Below are positions 40,773 to 49,387 of a stretch of 64,000 nt of DNA, in pieces (the first letter of the stretch is position 1; the number at the start of each line of letters is the position of its first letter). The DNA lies in assembly GCF_000468095.1 (NCBI RefSeq), contig NZ_ASZC01000021.1, forward strand, positions 1-64,000, given 5' to 3'. The notes under the pieces were generated by a model. It was not told the origin of the DNA and ran no database searches. It worked only from the letters and a program-made list of their open reading frames with translations. Both the position numbers and the translations under genes were made by a program. The DNA is from Pantoea sp. AS-PWVM4. Its GTDB lineage: Bacteria > Pseudomonadota > Gammaproteobacteria > Enterobacterales > Enterobacteriaceae.

Positions 40773-40804
40773 AAAATGGGACGCCTCGGCGTCCCATTTT
40801 TTTT
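40773..40804 (+). terminator. deaD terminator
   Basis: AAAATGGGACGC and GCGTCCCATTTTTTTT form a 12-bp stem with a CTCG loop and a long T run, 19 bp after the deaD stop. It also faces the convergent SDR gene. Confidence 0.92.
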
Positions 40805-40812
40805 CTTATTTC

Positions 40813-41559
40813 CTACACGCCGCCAGCAATCAGCAGCCGTTCGCCGCTGACATAGGCAGACTCCTCCGATGCGAGGAACAGCGCGACCTGCGCCACATCC
40901 TCCGGTAAGCCAAAGCGTCCCAGCGGTGTTGCTGCAATTAACTGTGCTTTCAGTTCCGGGTGCATCTTCTTCGCCGCCAGTAAACCTTCGGTCAGGATAA
41001 TGCCTGGGGCCAGGGCATTGACGCGGATATTACGCGGCCCAAGTTCTCGTGCCAGACCCTGTGTCAGGGTATCGATCGCGCCTTTGGTGGCGGCCCACAG
41101 CACTGAACCGGGCGTGCTGCGCTGGCTATTCAACGCACTCAGGTTGATGATGCAACCGCCGCGTGACGGAAAATGCTGTGCTGCTCGCTGGCAAACCAGA
41201 AGTGTGCCGAACAGGTTTACATTCAGCTGTTGCTGCATCTCAACGACACTCAGCGCGGTGAAATCACCATGATGAAAAATGCCTGCGTTGTTCACCACAA
41301 TGTCCGGTGCGCCGAATTGATCAATGGCGGTAGCAAAGAGCCGTGCAACATCAGCTTCACGCGAGACATCAGCCTGCACGGCGATGGCATCGCTACCCAG
41401 AGCACGGATATCCGTCACCACGTCAGCTGCGCCGACTTCATCCTGACGATAATTCACTACCACCCGGGCGCCGGCCGCCGCGAAAGTCATGGCAATGGCG
41501 GCACCAATGCCTTTCGAAGCGCCCGTCACCAGCGCAATTTTGCCTTCAAGTGCTTTCAT
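40813..41559 (-). CDS. SDR-family oxidoreductase with Tyr-to-Trp change at the catalytic site
   Basis: 248-residue classical short-chain dehydrogenase fold. The nucleotide-binding TGASKGIG is at residues 12-19, NNAGI at 90-94, the catalytic Ser141 lies in INLSALNS, and Lys159 is in place. The YxxxK tyrosine is replaced: residues 155-159 read WAATK, and the codon on the minus strand is TGG. Such a change should abolish ordinary alcohol/ketone chemistry, so the protein may bind cofactor without catalysis or use another residue. The start follows GGAGAGACACA. It is divergent from an AraC-type regulator, which may control it. Substrate unknown. Confidence 0.88.
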   Translation of the reverse strand: MKALEGKIALVTGASKGIGAAIAMTFAAAGARVVVNYRQDEVGAADVVTDIRALGSDAIAVQADVSREADVARLFATAIDQFGAPDIVVNNAGIFHHGDFTALSVVEMQQQLNVNLFGTLLVCQRAAQHFPSRGGCIINLSALNSQRSTPGSVLWAATKGAIDTLTQGLARELGPRNIRVNALAPGIILTEGLLAAKKMHPELKAQLIAATPLGRFGLPEDVAQVALFLASEESAYVSGERLLIAGGV

Positions 41560-41742
41560 TGTGTCTCTCCACCTGAGGTTTCGGGGAAGCATAAGAATGC
41601 GCTGTCCATACAATCTACCGGTAGCGCAATCCTGCAAGCTTTTTGCACGATCCTGCAAATCTCCATCCCAGGGAGCAGGCTTAACAACCACGCCAGGTTA
41701 GAATAGCGACTTAACGATCTTTCATCGCGGAGCGCCCAACGC

Positions 41743-42657
41743 ATGATTCATCAGGAACAGTGGCAGCAACTGGTTGCCATGATAGCCCGCCACGCACCGG
41801 CTGATGGCCGTCACCACAGCGCAATCGATTTTCTCTCTTTTGGCCGCAGTTCCAGACCCACCAGCCTGACGCATGTTGCCACCTGGGCCAGCTTTGCGCT
41901 GGTCGCGCAGGGACAGAAAGCGCTGCGCATGGGAGAGGATGTGATGCATTACGGGGCGGGCGATTTGCTGTTGGTGACGCTGGATATGGCCGTGCAATCC
42001 TGCGTGGTGATGGCGACGGAGGAGAAACCCAATCTGGGGGTGGGCATAACCATCAATGAGGCACGTCTGATGCGTTATCTGGAGCACTTTCCGTTGCATC
42101 AGGTAGCCGCCGCCACCACTAATGAGCGTGGCATTACGGTGCATAAAGTGGCCCCGCCGTTAGTGGATGCGGTCATTCGCCTGATTGAACTGCTGGATCA
42201 GCCACAGGACATCGCGGCGCTGGCACCGTTAATTGAGCAGGAAATTTTTTATCGTCTGCTGACCGGGCCGGAAGGGCCGCGCATTCTGAATATGGCACTG
42301 GCAGAACGTCCGGGTAACAAAGTGGCGCGCGCTGCGCGTTGGTTGCGGGAAAACTTTCATCAGCCGTTAAAGATGGATCAGCTGGCAAGCAACGTAGGCA
42401 TGAGCATTTCGTCACTGCACCATCACTTCAAATCGGTCACTGCCATGACGCCAATGCAGTATCAAAAACAGCTACGTCTGAATGAAGCGCGACGTCTGAT
42501 GTTGATGGAAAAACTGGATGCCGGAACGGCGGGCTATCGGGTGGGATATCAAAGCGCTTCACAGTTCAGCCGTGAATACAGCCGATTCTATGGCCAGTCT
42601 CCTGGACGGGATATCCGTCAGATGGCGGTGGGCCAGGAAGCGTACCCACCGCAATAA
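41743..42657 (+). CDS. AraC-family transcriptional regulator
   Basis: 304 aa. The N-terminal half (about 1-170) resembles the AraC_N cupin-like domain of the YqhC type. The C-terminal half (about 195-290) holds two helix-turn-helix motifs, including MDQLASNVGMSISSLHHHFK and RVGYQSASQFSREYSRFYGQ. It lies divergent from the SDR gene across a 183-bp spacer, the usual arrangement of such a regulator and its target oxidoreductase. In E. coli YqhC controls an aldehyde reductase; a similar aldehyde-related role is only an analogy. Convergent with yhbW at 3-bp spacing. Confidence 0.85.
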   Translation: MIHQEQWQQLVAMIARHAPADGRHHSAIDFLSFGRSSRPTSLTHVATWASFALVAQGQKALRMGEDVMHYGAGDLLLVTLDMAVQSCVVMATEEKPNLGVGITINEARLMRYLEHFPLHQVAAATTNERGITVHKVAPPLVDAVIRLIELLDQPQDIAALAPLIEQEIFYRLLTGPEGPRILNMALAERPGNKVARAARWLRENFHQPLKMDQLASNVGMSISSLHHHFKSVTAMTPMQYQKQLRLNEARRLMLMEKLDAGTAGYRVGYQSASQFSREYSRFYGQSPGRDIRQMAVGQEAYPPQ

Positions 42658-42660
42658 CCG

Positions 42661-43671
42661 TTACAGCGAGCGGGCAGCTTCCATCGCGATAGCGAAGGAG
42701 CTGAGGCGCGCCTGTGGATCGAAAATCTGGCCATTCACCATGATTTCATCCGCCTGAGTTTCGCGCACCAGCGCCGCGAGACCGTGGCGAACTTTATCGC
42801 TATCTCCGACGATCGACATGCTGAGTGCTTGCTGCACGCCGTACTGCTCTGACGGCGACCATAAGTTGTCCATATTCTCCACTGGCGCAGGGAGTGGACC
42901 CGGTTTACCGCGACGCAGATTGATAAATTGCTGCTGCATTGAGGTAAACAGGAAGCGCGCATTACGTTCGCTATCGGCGGCCACCACATTGACGCACACC
43001 ATTGCGTAAGGTTTTTCCAGACGCGCTGAAGGCTGGAACTTCTCACGGTACAGGTGCAATGCCTGGAGCAGCAGATCCGGGGCAAAATGCGAGGCAAAGG
43101 CAAATGGCAAGCCAAGCTGTGCGGCCAACTGGGCGCTGTAAAGACTGGAACCCAGCAGCCACACCGGAATTTTTGAGCACAGGCCGGGCACCGGTTGAAC
43201 CGGTGGACATTCACCCACCTCAGCATCAAACCAGTTCAGCAGCTCAACGACATCATCGGGGAAGCTGTCGGCCTGTGCGCTCGACAGATGGCGACGCAGC
43301 GCCAGCATAGTACGCTGGTCGGAACCCGGCGCACGGCCCAGCCCTAAATCGATACGTCCCGGATAGAGCGCCTCCAGGGTGCCAAATTGTTCGGCGATCA
43401 CCAACGGTGAATGGTTCGGCAGCATAATGCCGCCGGAGCCGAGACGCAGGGTTTCGGTGTTGGCAGCCAGATAACCAATCAATACGGAGGTTGCCGCGCT
43501 GGCAATGCCGGTCATATTGTGGTGCTCTGCCAACCAGTAGCGATGAAAGCCAAGGGCTTCAGCCTGACGGGCCAATGCCAGCGAATTCTGGAACGCATCG
43601 CGGGGCGTTGAACCCTGTGGAATAGGAGCCAGATCCAGCACGGACAGGCGAACTGTTTTTTTCTCAGACAT
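42661..43671 (-). CDS. yhbW: YhbW, luciferase-like flavin monooxygenase
   Basis: 336-residue member of the bacterial luciferase-like (LLM) flavin-dependent family, very close to E. coli YhbW. Family stretches visible: [54 protein letters not shown] and [20 protein letters not shown]. Substrate unknown. The ATG at 43671 is preceded by GGAGTGCCC; a GTG two codons upstream is also possible. It sits next to ubiUV as in E. coli (yhbW-yhbV-yhbU). Confidence 0.93.
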   Translation of the reverse strand: MSEKKTVRLSVLDLAPIPQGSTPRDAFQNSLALARQAEALGFHRYWLAEHHNMTGIASAATSVLIGYLAANTETLRLGSGGIMLPNHSPLVIAEQFGTLEALYPGRIDLGLGRAPGSDQRTMLALRRHLSSAQADSFPDDVVELLNWFDAEVGECPPVQPVPGLCSKIPVWLLGSSLYSAQLAAQLGLPFAFASHFAPDLLLQALHLYREKFQPSARLEKPYAMVCVNVVAADSERNARFLFTSMQQQFINLRRGKPGPLPAPVENMDNLWSPSEQYGVQQALSMSIVGDSDKVRHGLAALVRETQADEIMVNGQIFDPQARLSSFAIAMEAARSL

Positions 43672-43688
43672 GGGCACTCCAAATAAGT

Positions 43689-43719
43689 ATGGCGCAGGTG
43701 TTCATCAAACCTGCGCCAT
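43689..43719 (-). terminator. Hairpin downstream of ubiV
   Basis: ATGGCGCAGGT and ACCTGCGCCAT form an 11-bp stem with a 9-nt loop, between ubiV and yhbW. The T content after the stem on the minus strand is modest (ACTTATTT), so termination is likely but not certain. Confidence 0.6.
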
Positions 43720-43788
43720 CCAGTATTACGCATCAGTACCCATATTAAAACTGCTAATAACCGCAGGAATATAGCCGGAACGTGCCTT

Positions 43789-44676
43789 TCAGCGGCCTGT
43801 CGTATCCAGCGCCATCCCGGCCAGGCGTCGCCAGTAACCGTTGCTGTCGCTGCCGCGCGCCACCATTAAGGGCGCTTCACCGGCTTCGTTGGCGCGGAAG
43901 CGATCCACATCTTCCAGTGTGCTTTCATCCTGCGGCGATAAACGCACGATATCGACCCAGTTATGCATACCGGCCAGATCATTGCCAAGGTTGTAGCAGT
44001 AGCCGCTCATGGTCTGGATACCGTTGAGCACGAACACCTGCTGGCCTTCCTGGGATAGCACGCGTCGGCCATTGGGATAATCAATGCAGCAGGTCTGGCA
44101 ATCATCTTTGGCACGATTTTCCGAGCGGGCGGTAAAGCAGCGTGCGGATAACGCCAGTGGCAGATGGCCGTAACCCAGCACCTCTACCTCAAAACGATCA
44201 CGTACGCCTGCCGCATCGCACTGTTGCAACAGCTGGATCAGCCAGTCGCGTGACATCTCGACCGGCATGCACCAGCGCGTCATTCCTTCCTGCAACAGCA
44301 GCTGAAGCGTTTGCGCGTTGTAGACGTTGAGCGTTGGGCCAGCGACAAATGGCAACTGGCGTTCAGCCGCCATATTCACGGTGCCGATATCGTTGGCTTC
44401 AATCAGAAACTCGCCGTTTTCCACATAGCGCCGCAGCTCCTTGAGTTCTGAAGGCGATTGCAGCAGCGCCAGCGTGCTGATCACCACCTGCTTACCGTGC
44501 TGCGCCAGCGCCCGGCCCATCTCCATCCATTGCGCGAACGGCGTAGCGCGGCGTTTGCTGCATACCGCTTCCCCCAGATAAACGATTTCCGCGCTGGATT
44601 GCGCGGCACGTTGATAAAAATTTTCCAGTTTGTCGCTGGGCCAGTACCACAGCACCGGTCCGATTGCGTATTTCAT
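43789..44676 (-). CDS. ubiV: UbiV, oxygen-independent ubiquinone hydroxylation protein
   Basis: 295 aa (E. coli YhbV 292). Peptidase U32-like protein that with UbiU hydroxylates the ubiquinone ring without O2; each carries a 4Fe-4S cluster. Cysteines in SARCFTARSE and the DDCQTCC stretch are in place, plus EAVCSKRRAT near the N-terminus. It starts 9 bp after ubiU, so both form one operon, matching the known heterodimer. The name follows E. coli; the family was earlier called collagenase-like. Confidence 0.94.
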   Translation of the reverse strand: MKYAIGPVLWYWPSDKLENFYQRAAQSSAEIVYLGEAVCSKRRATPFAQWMEMGRALAQHGKQVVISTLALLQSPSELKELRRYVENGEFLIEANDIGTVNMAAERQLPFVAGPTLNVYNAQTLQLLLQEGMTRWCMPVEMSRDWLIQLLQQCDAAGVRDRFEVEVLGYGHLPLALSARCFTARSENRAKDDCQTCCIDYPNGRRVLSQEGQQVFVLNGIQTMSGYCYNLGNDLAGMHNWVDIVRLSPQDESTLEDVDRFRANEAGEAPLMVARGSDSNGYWRRLAGMALDTTGR

Positions 44677-44685
44677 GCTGACTCC

Positions 44686-45681
44686 TTACTGCCAGTCGCG
44701 ATGGTAAGCGCCGAGCGTGGTCTGGCTACCTTCAGAAAGTTCTCCCAACGCCTGCATCCACGGGGTCTGCACGGCAAACTGTTCCGGTGCGGCGATACAT
44801 CGATCAATCGCCTGGCGCCACACTTTCGCCACTTGCGCCACGTAGGCCGGGCTGCGCTGGCGTCCTTCGATCTTCACGGATGCCACACCGGCCCGCAGCA
44901 AGTCCGGCAACAGCGACAGAGTGTTCAGGCTGGTCGGTTCTTCCAGGACGTGATAACGCTGGTCATCGACTTCATAGCGCCCTTTACACAGGGTGGGATA
45001 ACCGGCGCTTTCATCGGGGCCGTAACGGTCAATCAATACTTCATTCAGGCGTGACTCCATGCCATTTGGCGTCTGCTGCCAGCGCACGAATTTGGCGGGT
45101 GAGCAGGCTCCGGCGCTGTTGGGCGATTCACCCGTCAGCCATGAGGAGAGATAACAACGACCTTCGGCCATGATGCACAGGCTGCCAAAAGCGAACACCT
45201 CCAGCGGGACAGGTGTTTCACGCGCCAGCTGTTTCACCTGATGTAGCGACAGTACGCGCGGCAGCACCACGCGGTGCAACTGAAAATGGCGATGATAAAA
45301 ACGGATCGCTTCCAGATTGGTGGCCGAAGCCTGTACCGACAGATGGCGTTCAACCTGTGGATAGTGCTTCGCCGCATATTCCAGCGTGGCGATATCCGCG
45401 AGGATCAGCGCATCCGCACCATTCTGGGCAGCGATATCAATCGCTTGCTGCCAGCGATTCATGCCATCGGGATGGGCAAACGTGTTAATCGCCACATGCA
45501 GTTTGCGCCGATGCTGGTGCAGATAGCGCGCGGCTTCGGCCAGTTTTTTATCGGTAAAATTAAGGCCAGCAAAGTGGCGGGCATTGGTATCGTCTTTCAG
45601 GCCGACATAAACGGCGTCGGCGCCATGCTCCACCGCCGATTTCAGCGCAGGCAGATTCCCCGCCGGGCACAGCAGTTCCAT
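44686..45681 (-). CDS. ubiU: UbiU, oxygen-independent ubiquinone hydroxylation protein
   Basis: 331 aa, same as E. coli YhbU. U32-family partner of UbiV with a 4Fe-4S cluster. The family signature is visible as EVFAFGSLCIMAEGRCYLSS, followed by AGACSPAKFVRW and a further Cys in TLCKGRYEV. It works in the anaerobic branch of ubiquinone synthesis together with UbiT. Divergent from ubiT, so the three genes share one control region that in E. coli is FNR-dependent. Confidence 0.95.
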   Translation of the reverse strand: MELLCPAGNLPALKSAVEHGADAVYVGLKDDTNARHFAGLNFTDKKLAEAARYLHQHRRKLHVAINTFAHPDGMNRWQQAIDIAAQNGADALILADIATLEYAAKHYPQVERHLSVQASATNLEAIRFYHRHFQLHRVVLPRVLSLHQVKQLARETPVPLEVFAFGSLCIMAEGRCYLSSWLTGESPNSAGACSPAKFVRWQQTPNGMESRLNEVLIDRYGPDESAGYPTLCKGRYEVDDQRYHVLEEPTSLNTLSLLPDLLRAGVASVKIEGRQRSPAYVAQVAKVWRQAIDRCIAAPEQFAVQTPWMQALGELSEGSQTTLGAYHRDWQ

Positions 45682-45742
45682 ACTTTTTCCTCCCCCAGGT
45701 TCTGGACGGCGTTGAGTGTAGGTAAGCCCTCGCCGCAGAATG

Positions 45743-45756
45743 TTGATTTAAGGCAG
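45743..45756 (-). promoter_or_regulatory. Possible FNR half-site, ubiU-ubiT spacer
   Basis: TTGATTTAAGGCAG contains a perfect TTGAT half-site but a poor second half against TTGATNNNNATCAA. It lies 62 bp upstream of ubiU. FNR control of the anaerobic ubiquinone genes is known in E. coli; the site itself is weak here. Confidence 0.35.
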
Positions 45757-45883
45757 TGAAACGGCCAATGGTGATGCAGAGTGAAGATTTTTCACACAAC
45801 CAGACTGCGAATTCCTTGATCTCAGTGGATGCGAAGCCAAACGGATGTGGCAGAATAGGTAAAATTTTCTAAAGGGAGTGCAG

Positions 45884-46411
45884 ATGGTGTTTACTCGCTT
45901 ACGCGGCCTGATTGTTGAAAAAGGCCCAAAATTCCTCGGGTTACCGGTTTCATTGACCCCTTTTGCGCTGAAAAAAGCCGTTTTGCAACAACTCCTAAAC
46001 TGGCAATTTCGCCATGCTTTGGCTGAAGGTGAGTTAGACTTTCTGGAAGGACGTTCCCTGGGGATTGAAATCAGCGACATCAATTTGCGCTGGATGACGA
46101 CCTTGCAGGATGGGCGTCTGACCGTTTCACACGATACAGAGGCTGATGTCTGGTTTCGTGGTGAAGCTAACGATCTGTTGCTGGTGGCAGCACGCAAAGC
46201 AGACCCCGATATGTTGTTCTTTCAACGCCGCCTGGTGATTGAAGGCGACACGGAGCTGGGACTGGAGGTGAAAAACCTGATGGATGCCATTGAACTGGAT
46301 GCCATGCCCACGCCGTTGCGCACGGGGTTGCAACAGCTGGCTGCCTTTGTTGAGGCAGGACTGAAACAGGACGCGAAGGCCAGTGAGTCGCGCGCGAGGA
46401 TCTCATGTTAA
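45884..46411 (+). CDS. ubiT: UbiT, SCP2-domain accessory factor for anaerobic ubiquinone synthesis
   Basis: 175 aa (E. coli YhbT 174). Sterol-carrier-like (SCP2) lipid-binding protein thought to present hydrophobic ubiquinone precursors to UbiU-UbiV. Core SCP2 stretches are visible: DGRLTVSHDTEADVWFRGEA and FFQRRLVIEGDTELGLEVKN. The ATG at 45884 follows AAGGGAGTGCAG; a GTG at 45878 would add two residues. It overlaps yhbS by 7 bp and is divergent from ubiU. Confidence 0.94.
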   Translation: MVFTRLRGLIVEKGPKFLGLPVSLTPFALKKAVLQQLLNWQFRHALAEGELDFLEGRSLGIEISDINLRWMTTLQDGRLTVSHDTEADVWFRGEANDLLLVAARKADPDMLFFQRRLVIEGDTELGLEVKNLMDAIELDAMPTPLRTGLQQLAAFVEAGLKQDAKASESRARISC

Positions 46412-46911
46412 TTCGTACTGAAATTGGTGTTGATGCAGCCAGCATCGACAGCCTGTTAAAGCGCTGTTTTGCCAGCGCCGCCGAAGCGGAACTGGTACAA
46501 CAGTTACGTGAAGATGGTTTGCTGACCCTCGGCGTGGTGGCGACTGATGATGAAGGCCAGGTATTGGGTTATGCCGCTTTCAGCCCGGTAACCTTGCAGG
46601 GTGAGGATCGCGGCTGGGTGGCGTTGGCACCGCTGGCGGTGGACGAGACGGTACGTAAACAGGGTATCGGTAAACAGCTGGTGTACGAGGGATTAGACGC
46701 GCTGAACGAATTTGGTTACAGCGCGGTGGTGGTGTTGGGTGACCCGGCTTACTACAATGCCTTCGGTTTTGAACCGGCAGCGCGTCATGGTTTGCATTGC
46801 CGCTGGACCGGTTCAGAAGCGGCGTTTCAGGTGTACAAACTGGCCGACGATGCGTTCGTCGGGGCAGAAGGGCAGATCGATTTTGCCGAGCCTTTCAATC
46901 GCTTTGCGTAA
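46405..46911 (+). CDS. yhbS: YhbS, GNAT-family N-acetyltransferase
   Basis: 168 aa (E. coli 167). GNAT fold with the acetyl-CoA loop [16 protein letters not shown] near residue 75-90 and a conserved [14 protein letters not shown] strand. Acceptor not known for this family member. The start overlaps the ubiT stop, so it is probably translated from the same mRNA. Its 3' end overlaps convergent yhbQ by 17 bp. Confidence 0.93.
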   Translation: MLIRTEIGVDAASIDSLLKRCFASAAEAELVQQLREDGLLTLGVVATDDEGQVLGYAAFSPVTLQGEDRGWVALAPLAVDETVRKQGIGKQLVYEGLDALNEFGYSAVVVLGDPAYYNAFGFEPAARHGLHCRWTGSEAAFQVYKLADDAFVGAEGQIDFAEPFNRFA

Positions 46912-47182
46912 ACCAGTTCGTCAGGTTGAGCGGTTGTTGCGCTACCAGTTGTAACTTTTGCGCCCGGCTTAACTGTTTAACCTGATACTCCAGTCGTGAT
47001 GCGGCGGCGCGATCCCCGGCATCACAGTGAAATACCAGCGTCAGCGGGCCTTTGCCGCGCAGTGATCGTGCTCCACGCCCTTGCTGATGCTGTTGTAAAC
47101 GCCGGTTAACATCCGTTGTGATGCCGGTGTAAAGCATGCCTGCGGCGGTTTGCAGCATATAAAGCTGCCAGCCCTGCTCCAT
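46895..47182 (-). CDS. yhbQ: YhbQ, GIY-YIG domain protein
   Basis: 95 aa (E. coli 100). Single GIY-YIG nuclease-fold domain: [16 protein letters not shown] carries the two signature strands, followed by [20 protein letters not shown] and a catalytic-type Glu in SRLEYQVK. Related to the UPF0213/YazA group. In E. coli it is reported as a DNA-damage-linked nuclease; function here is inferred from family. The ATG at 47182 is preceded by GAGG at 9 bp. Confidence 0.9.
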   Translation of the reverse strand: MEQGWQLYMLQTAAGMLYTGITTDVNRRLQQHQQGRGARSLRGKGPLTLVFHCDAGDRAAASRLEYQVKQLSRAQKLQLVAQQPLNLTNWFTQSD

Positions 47183-47186
47183 ATGA

Positions 47187-47711
<525 letters not shown>

Positions 47712-47732
47712 GCGTTCTGCTACCCTCTATCC

Positions 47733-47831
47733 GTAGCGGCGCGATTTATCGCGCAATTTCGTGCGCGATTTATCGCACAATTTCGTGCGCGATGGATGAT
47801 AAAACCGCGCGATAAATCGCGCCGCCGCGGG
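47733..47831. repeat. REP-like palindromic cluster, yhbP-yraQ spacer
   Basis: A unit GTAGCGGCGCGATTTATCGC starts at 47733, a second degenerate copy is near 47761, and an inverted copy GCGCGATAAATCGCGCCG is near 47807. The inverted ends can fold into a long cruciform, with two AATTTCGTGCGCGA direct repeats in the middle. Same family as the elements at 10317, 54185 and 58804. Confidence 0.88.
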
Positions 47832-47890
47832 TTAATCCGTCGTGCCTCCGGTACGGCATTCGTTATTCAGTCTGAATACGGAATCCTGTC

Positions 47891-48928
47891 ATGACTCAAC
47901 TCACTTCAACTGCTGCGGCAACGCGTTTTGTCTGGTGGAAACCGCTGCTATTTCTGCTGGTGGTGATTGTTGGCCTCTGGTACGTCAAATGGCAACCCTA
48001 CTACGGCAAAGCATTCACGGCGGCAGAGACTCATTCGATCGGTAAATCGATTTTAGCCAACGCGGATGCGTCACCCTGGCGTGCCGCGCTGGATTACGCG
48101 ATGGTCTATTTTCTGGCGGTGTGGAAAGCGGCGGTACTCGGCGTACTGCTCGGATCGCTGGTACAGGTGTTGATCCCCCGTAGCTGGCTGTTGCGTCTGA
48201 TGGGCAAGAACCGTTTTGGTTCCGCATTGATTGGCACCGGGCTTGGGCTACCAGGCATGATGTGTACGTGCTGTGCCGCACCGGTTGCGTCGGGTTTGCG
48301 GCAGTCGCAGGTTTCCAGCGGCGCGGCGATGGCATTCTGGCTGGCGAATCCGGTACTGAATCCAGCCACCCTGATTTTTATGGGTTTTGTCCTGGGCTGG
48401 CAGTTCGCGGCCATCCGTCTGGTGGCGGGGATCATCATGGTGCTGGGCATTGCCTGGCTGGTGCAACGTAGCGTGCCGCAGAAAGTCGGTGCACTTGAGG
48501 CCAGGGCATCGGCTCCCCCGGAAGACCCCTTTCTCCAGCGCTGGTGGCGGGTGCTGTGGCGGCTGTTCTGGAACACCATCCCGTTGTATGTGGCGGCGGT
48601 GCTGCTGCTTGGCGCTGCCCGCGTCTGGCTGTTCCCGCATGCGGATGGGGCCGTGGGTAACACGTTGTTCTGGGTAGTGGTGATGGCAGTGGCGGGATGT
48701 CTGTTTGTCATCCCGACTGCGGCAGAGATCCCGATTGTCCAGACCATGATGCTGGCCGGGATGGGCATCGCGCCCGCGCTGGCATTGCTGCTGACATTGC
48801 CAGCGGTCAGCGTCCCCTCATTACTGATGCTGCACCGGGCATTCCCGGCCCGCGCGTTGTGGATAGCCTTGCTGGGCGTCGCTTGCAGCGGAATGCTGGT
48901 CGGTGTGCTCGCCCTGTGGCTGGCGTAG
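47891..48928 (+). CDS. yraQ: YraQ, ArsP/DUF318-family permease
   Basis: 345 aa (E. coli YraQ 346). Inner-membrane permease with about eight helices in two halves. A cysteine cluster MMCTCCAAP (Cys125, Cys127, Cys128) lies at the end of the first half and FWLANPVLNPATL follows. The family includes the ArsP exporter of trivalent organoarsenicals, but E. coli YraQ has no proven substrate. Its last 108 bp are also read antisense by the extended nrdG. The C-terminus is similar to YraQ, so this frame is the real one. Confidence 0.92.
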   Translation: MTQLTSTAAATRFVWWKPLLFLLVVIVGLWYVKWQPYYGKAFTAAETHSIGKSILANADASPWRAALDYAMVYFLAVWKAAVLGVLLGSLVQVLIPRSWLLRLMGKNRFGSALIGTGLGLPGMMCTCCAAPVASGLRQSQVSSGAAMAFWLANPVLNPATLIFMGFVLGWQFAAIRLVAGIIMVLGIAWLVQRSVPQKVGALEARASAPPEDPFLQRWWRVLWRLFWNTIPLYVAAVLLLGAARVWLFPHADGAVGNTLFWVVVMAVAGCLFVIPTAAEIPIVQTMMLAGMGIAPALALLLTLPAVSVPSLLMLHRAFPARALWIALLGVACSGMLVGVLALWLA

Positions 48929-49387
48929 ATACCAGATTTTCTGATTGCGGCTGCCGCGCCATAGCAGCCGCGCATCTTTCTCCGCTTCGATAAATCGCCC
49001 ATCGATTAACACGTCGATTTCGGCGATCACTTCCCGCTGCGCGGCGTTCAGTTCCGCTAACTGGTAGCCGGTCCACAGCCAGATATCCTTATCAGGGCAT
49101 TCACGCCGCACCCGTTTCACCAGGCGGCGGATATGTGGCACGTTATGGGGATGCAGCGGATCGCCGCCGCTGAGCGACAATCCCTGACGCGGAATGCGCC
49201 GATCTTTGAGATCGGCGATCAGCTGTTCTTCCATCGCCAGCGTGAAAGGCACGCCGGAGTCCAGTCGCCAGGTACTTTGGTTGTAGCAGCCGCGACATTG
49301 GTGTTCGCAACCGGCGACAAACAACGTGCAGCGTGTGCCCGGACCGTTAACAATATCGACGTCATAATAGCGATGGATATGCATCAT
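48821..49387 (-). CDS. nrdG: NrdG, anaerobic ribonucleotide reductase activase, with C-terminal extension
   Basis: 188 aa; E. coli NrdG is 154. Radical-SAM enzyme that makes the glycyl radical on NrdD. Cluster motif CEHQCRGC (Cys27, Cys31, Cys34) and SLSGGDPLHP are standard, and similarity to E. coli NrdG runs to about residue 155 (RGSRNQKIWYLR). The remaining 33 residues have no family counterpart and are encoded antisense to the end of yraQ, with a TAA at 48821. The start overlaps the nrdD stop as ATGA at 49384-49387. Confidence 0.92.
   Translation of the reverse strand: MMHIHRYYDVDIVNGPGTRCTLFVAGCEHQCRGCYNQSTWRLDSGVPFTLAMEEQLIADLKDRRIPRQGLSLSGGDPLHPHNVPHIRRLVKRVRRECPDKDIWLWTGYQLAELNAAQREVIAEIDVLIDGRFIEAEKDARLLWRGSRNQKIWYLRQPQGEHTDQHSAASDAQQGYPQRAGRECPVQHQ

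Noticed and set aside
39461-40774. 437-codon open frame on the minus strand opposite deaD
   Set aside because: Its Thr/Phe-rich repeats come from reading the Arg/Glu-rich deaD codons backwards; no start signal or family resemblance.
40813-41559. SDR gene as a pseudogene
   Set aside because: Apart from the Tyr-to-Trp change the frame is full length, has a good ribosome site and keeps the cofactor and structural motifs, so it is kept as a coding gene with an altered active site.
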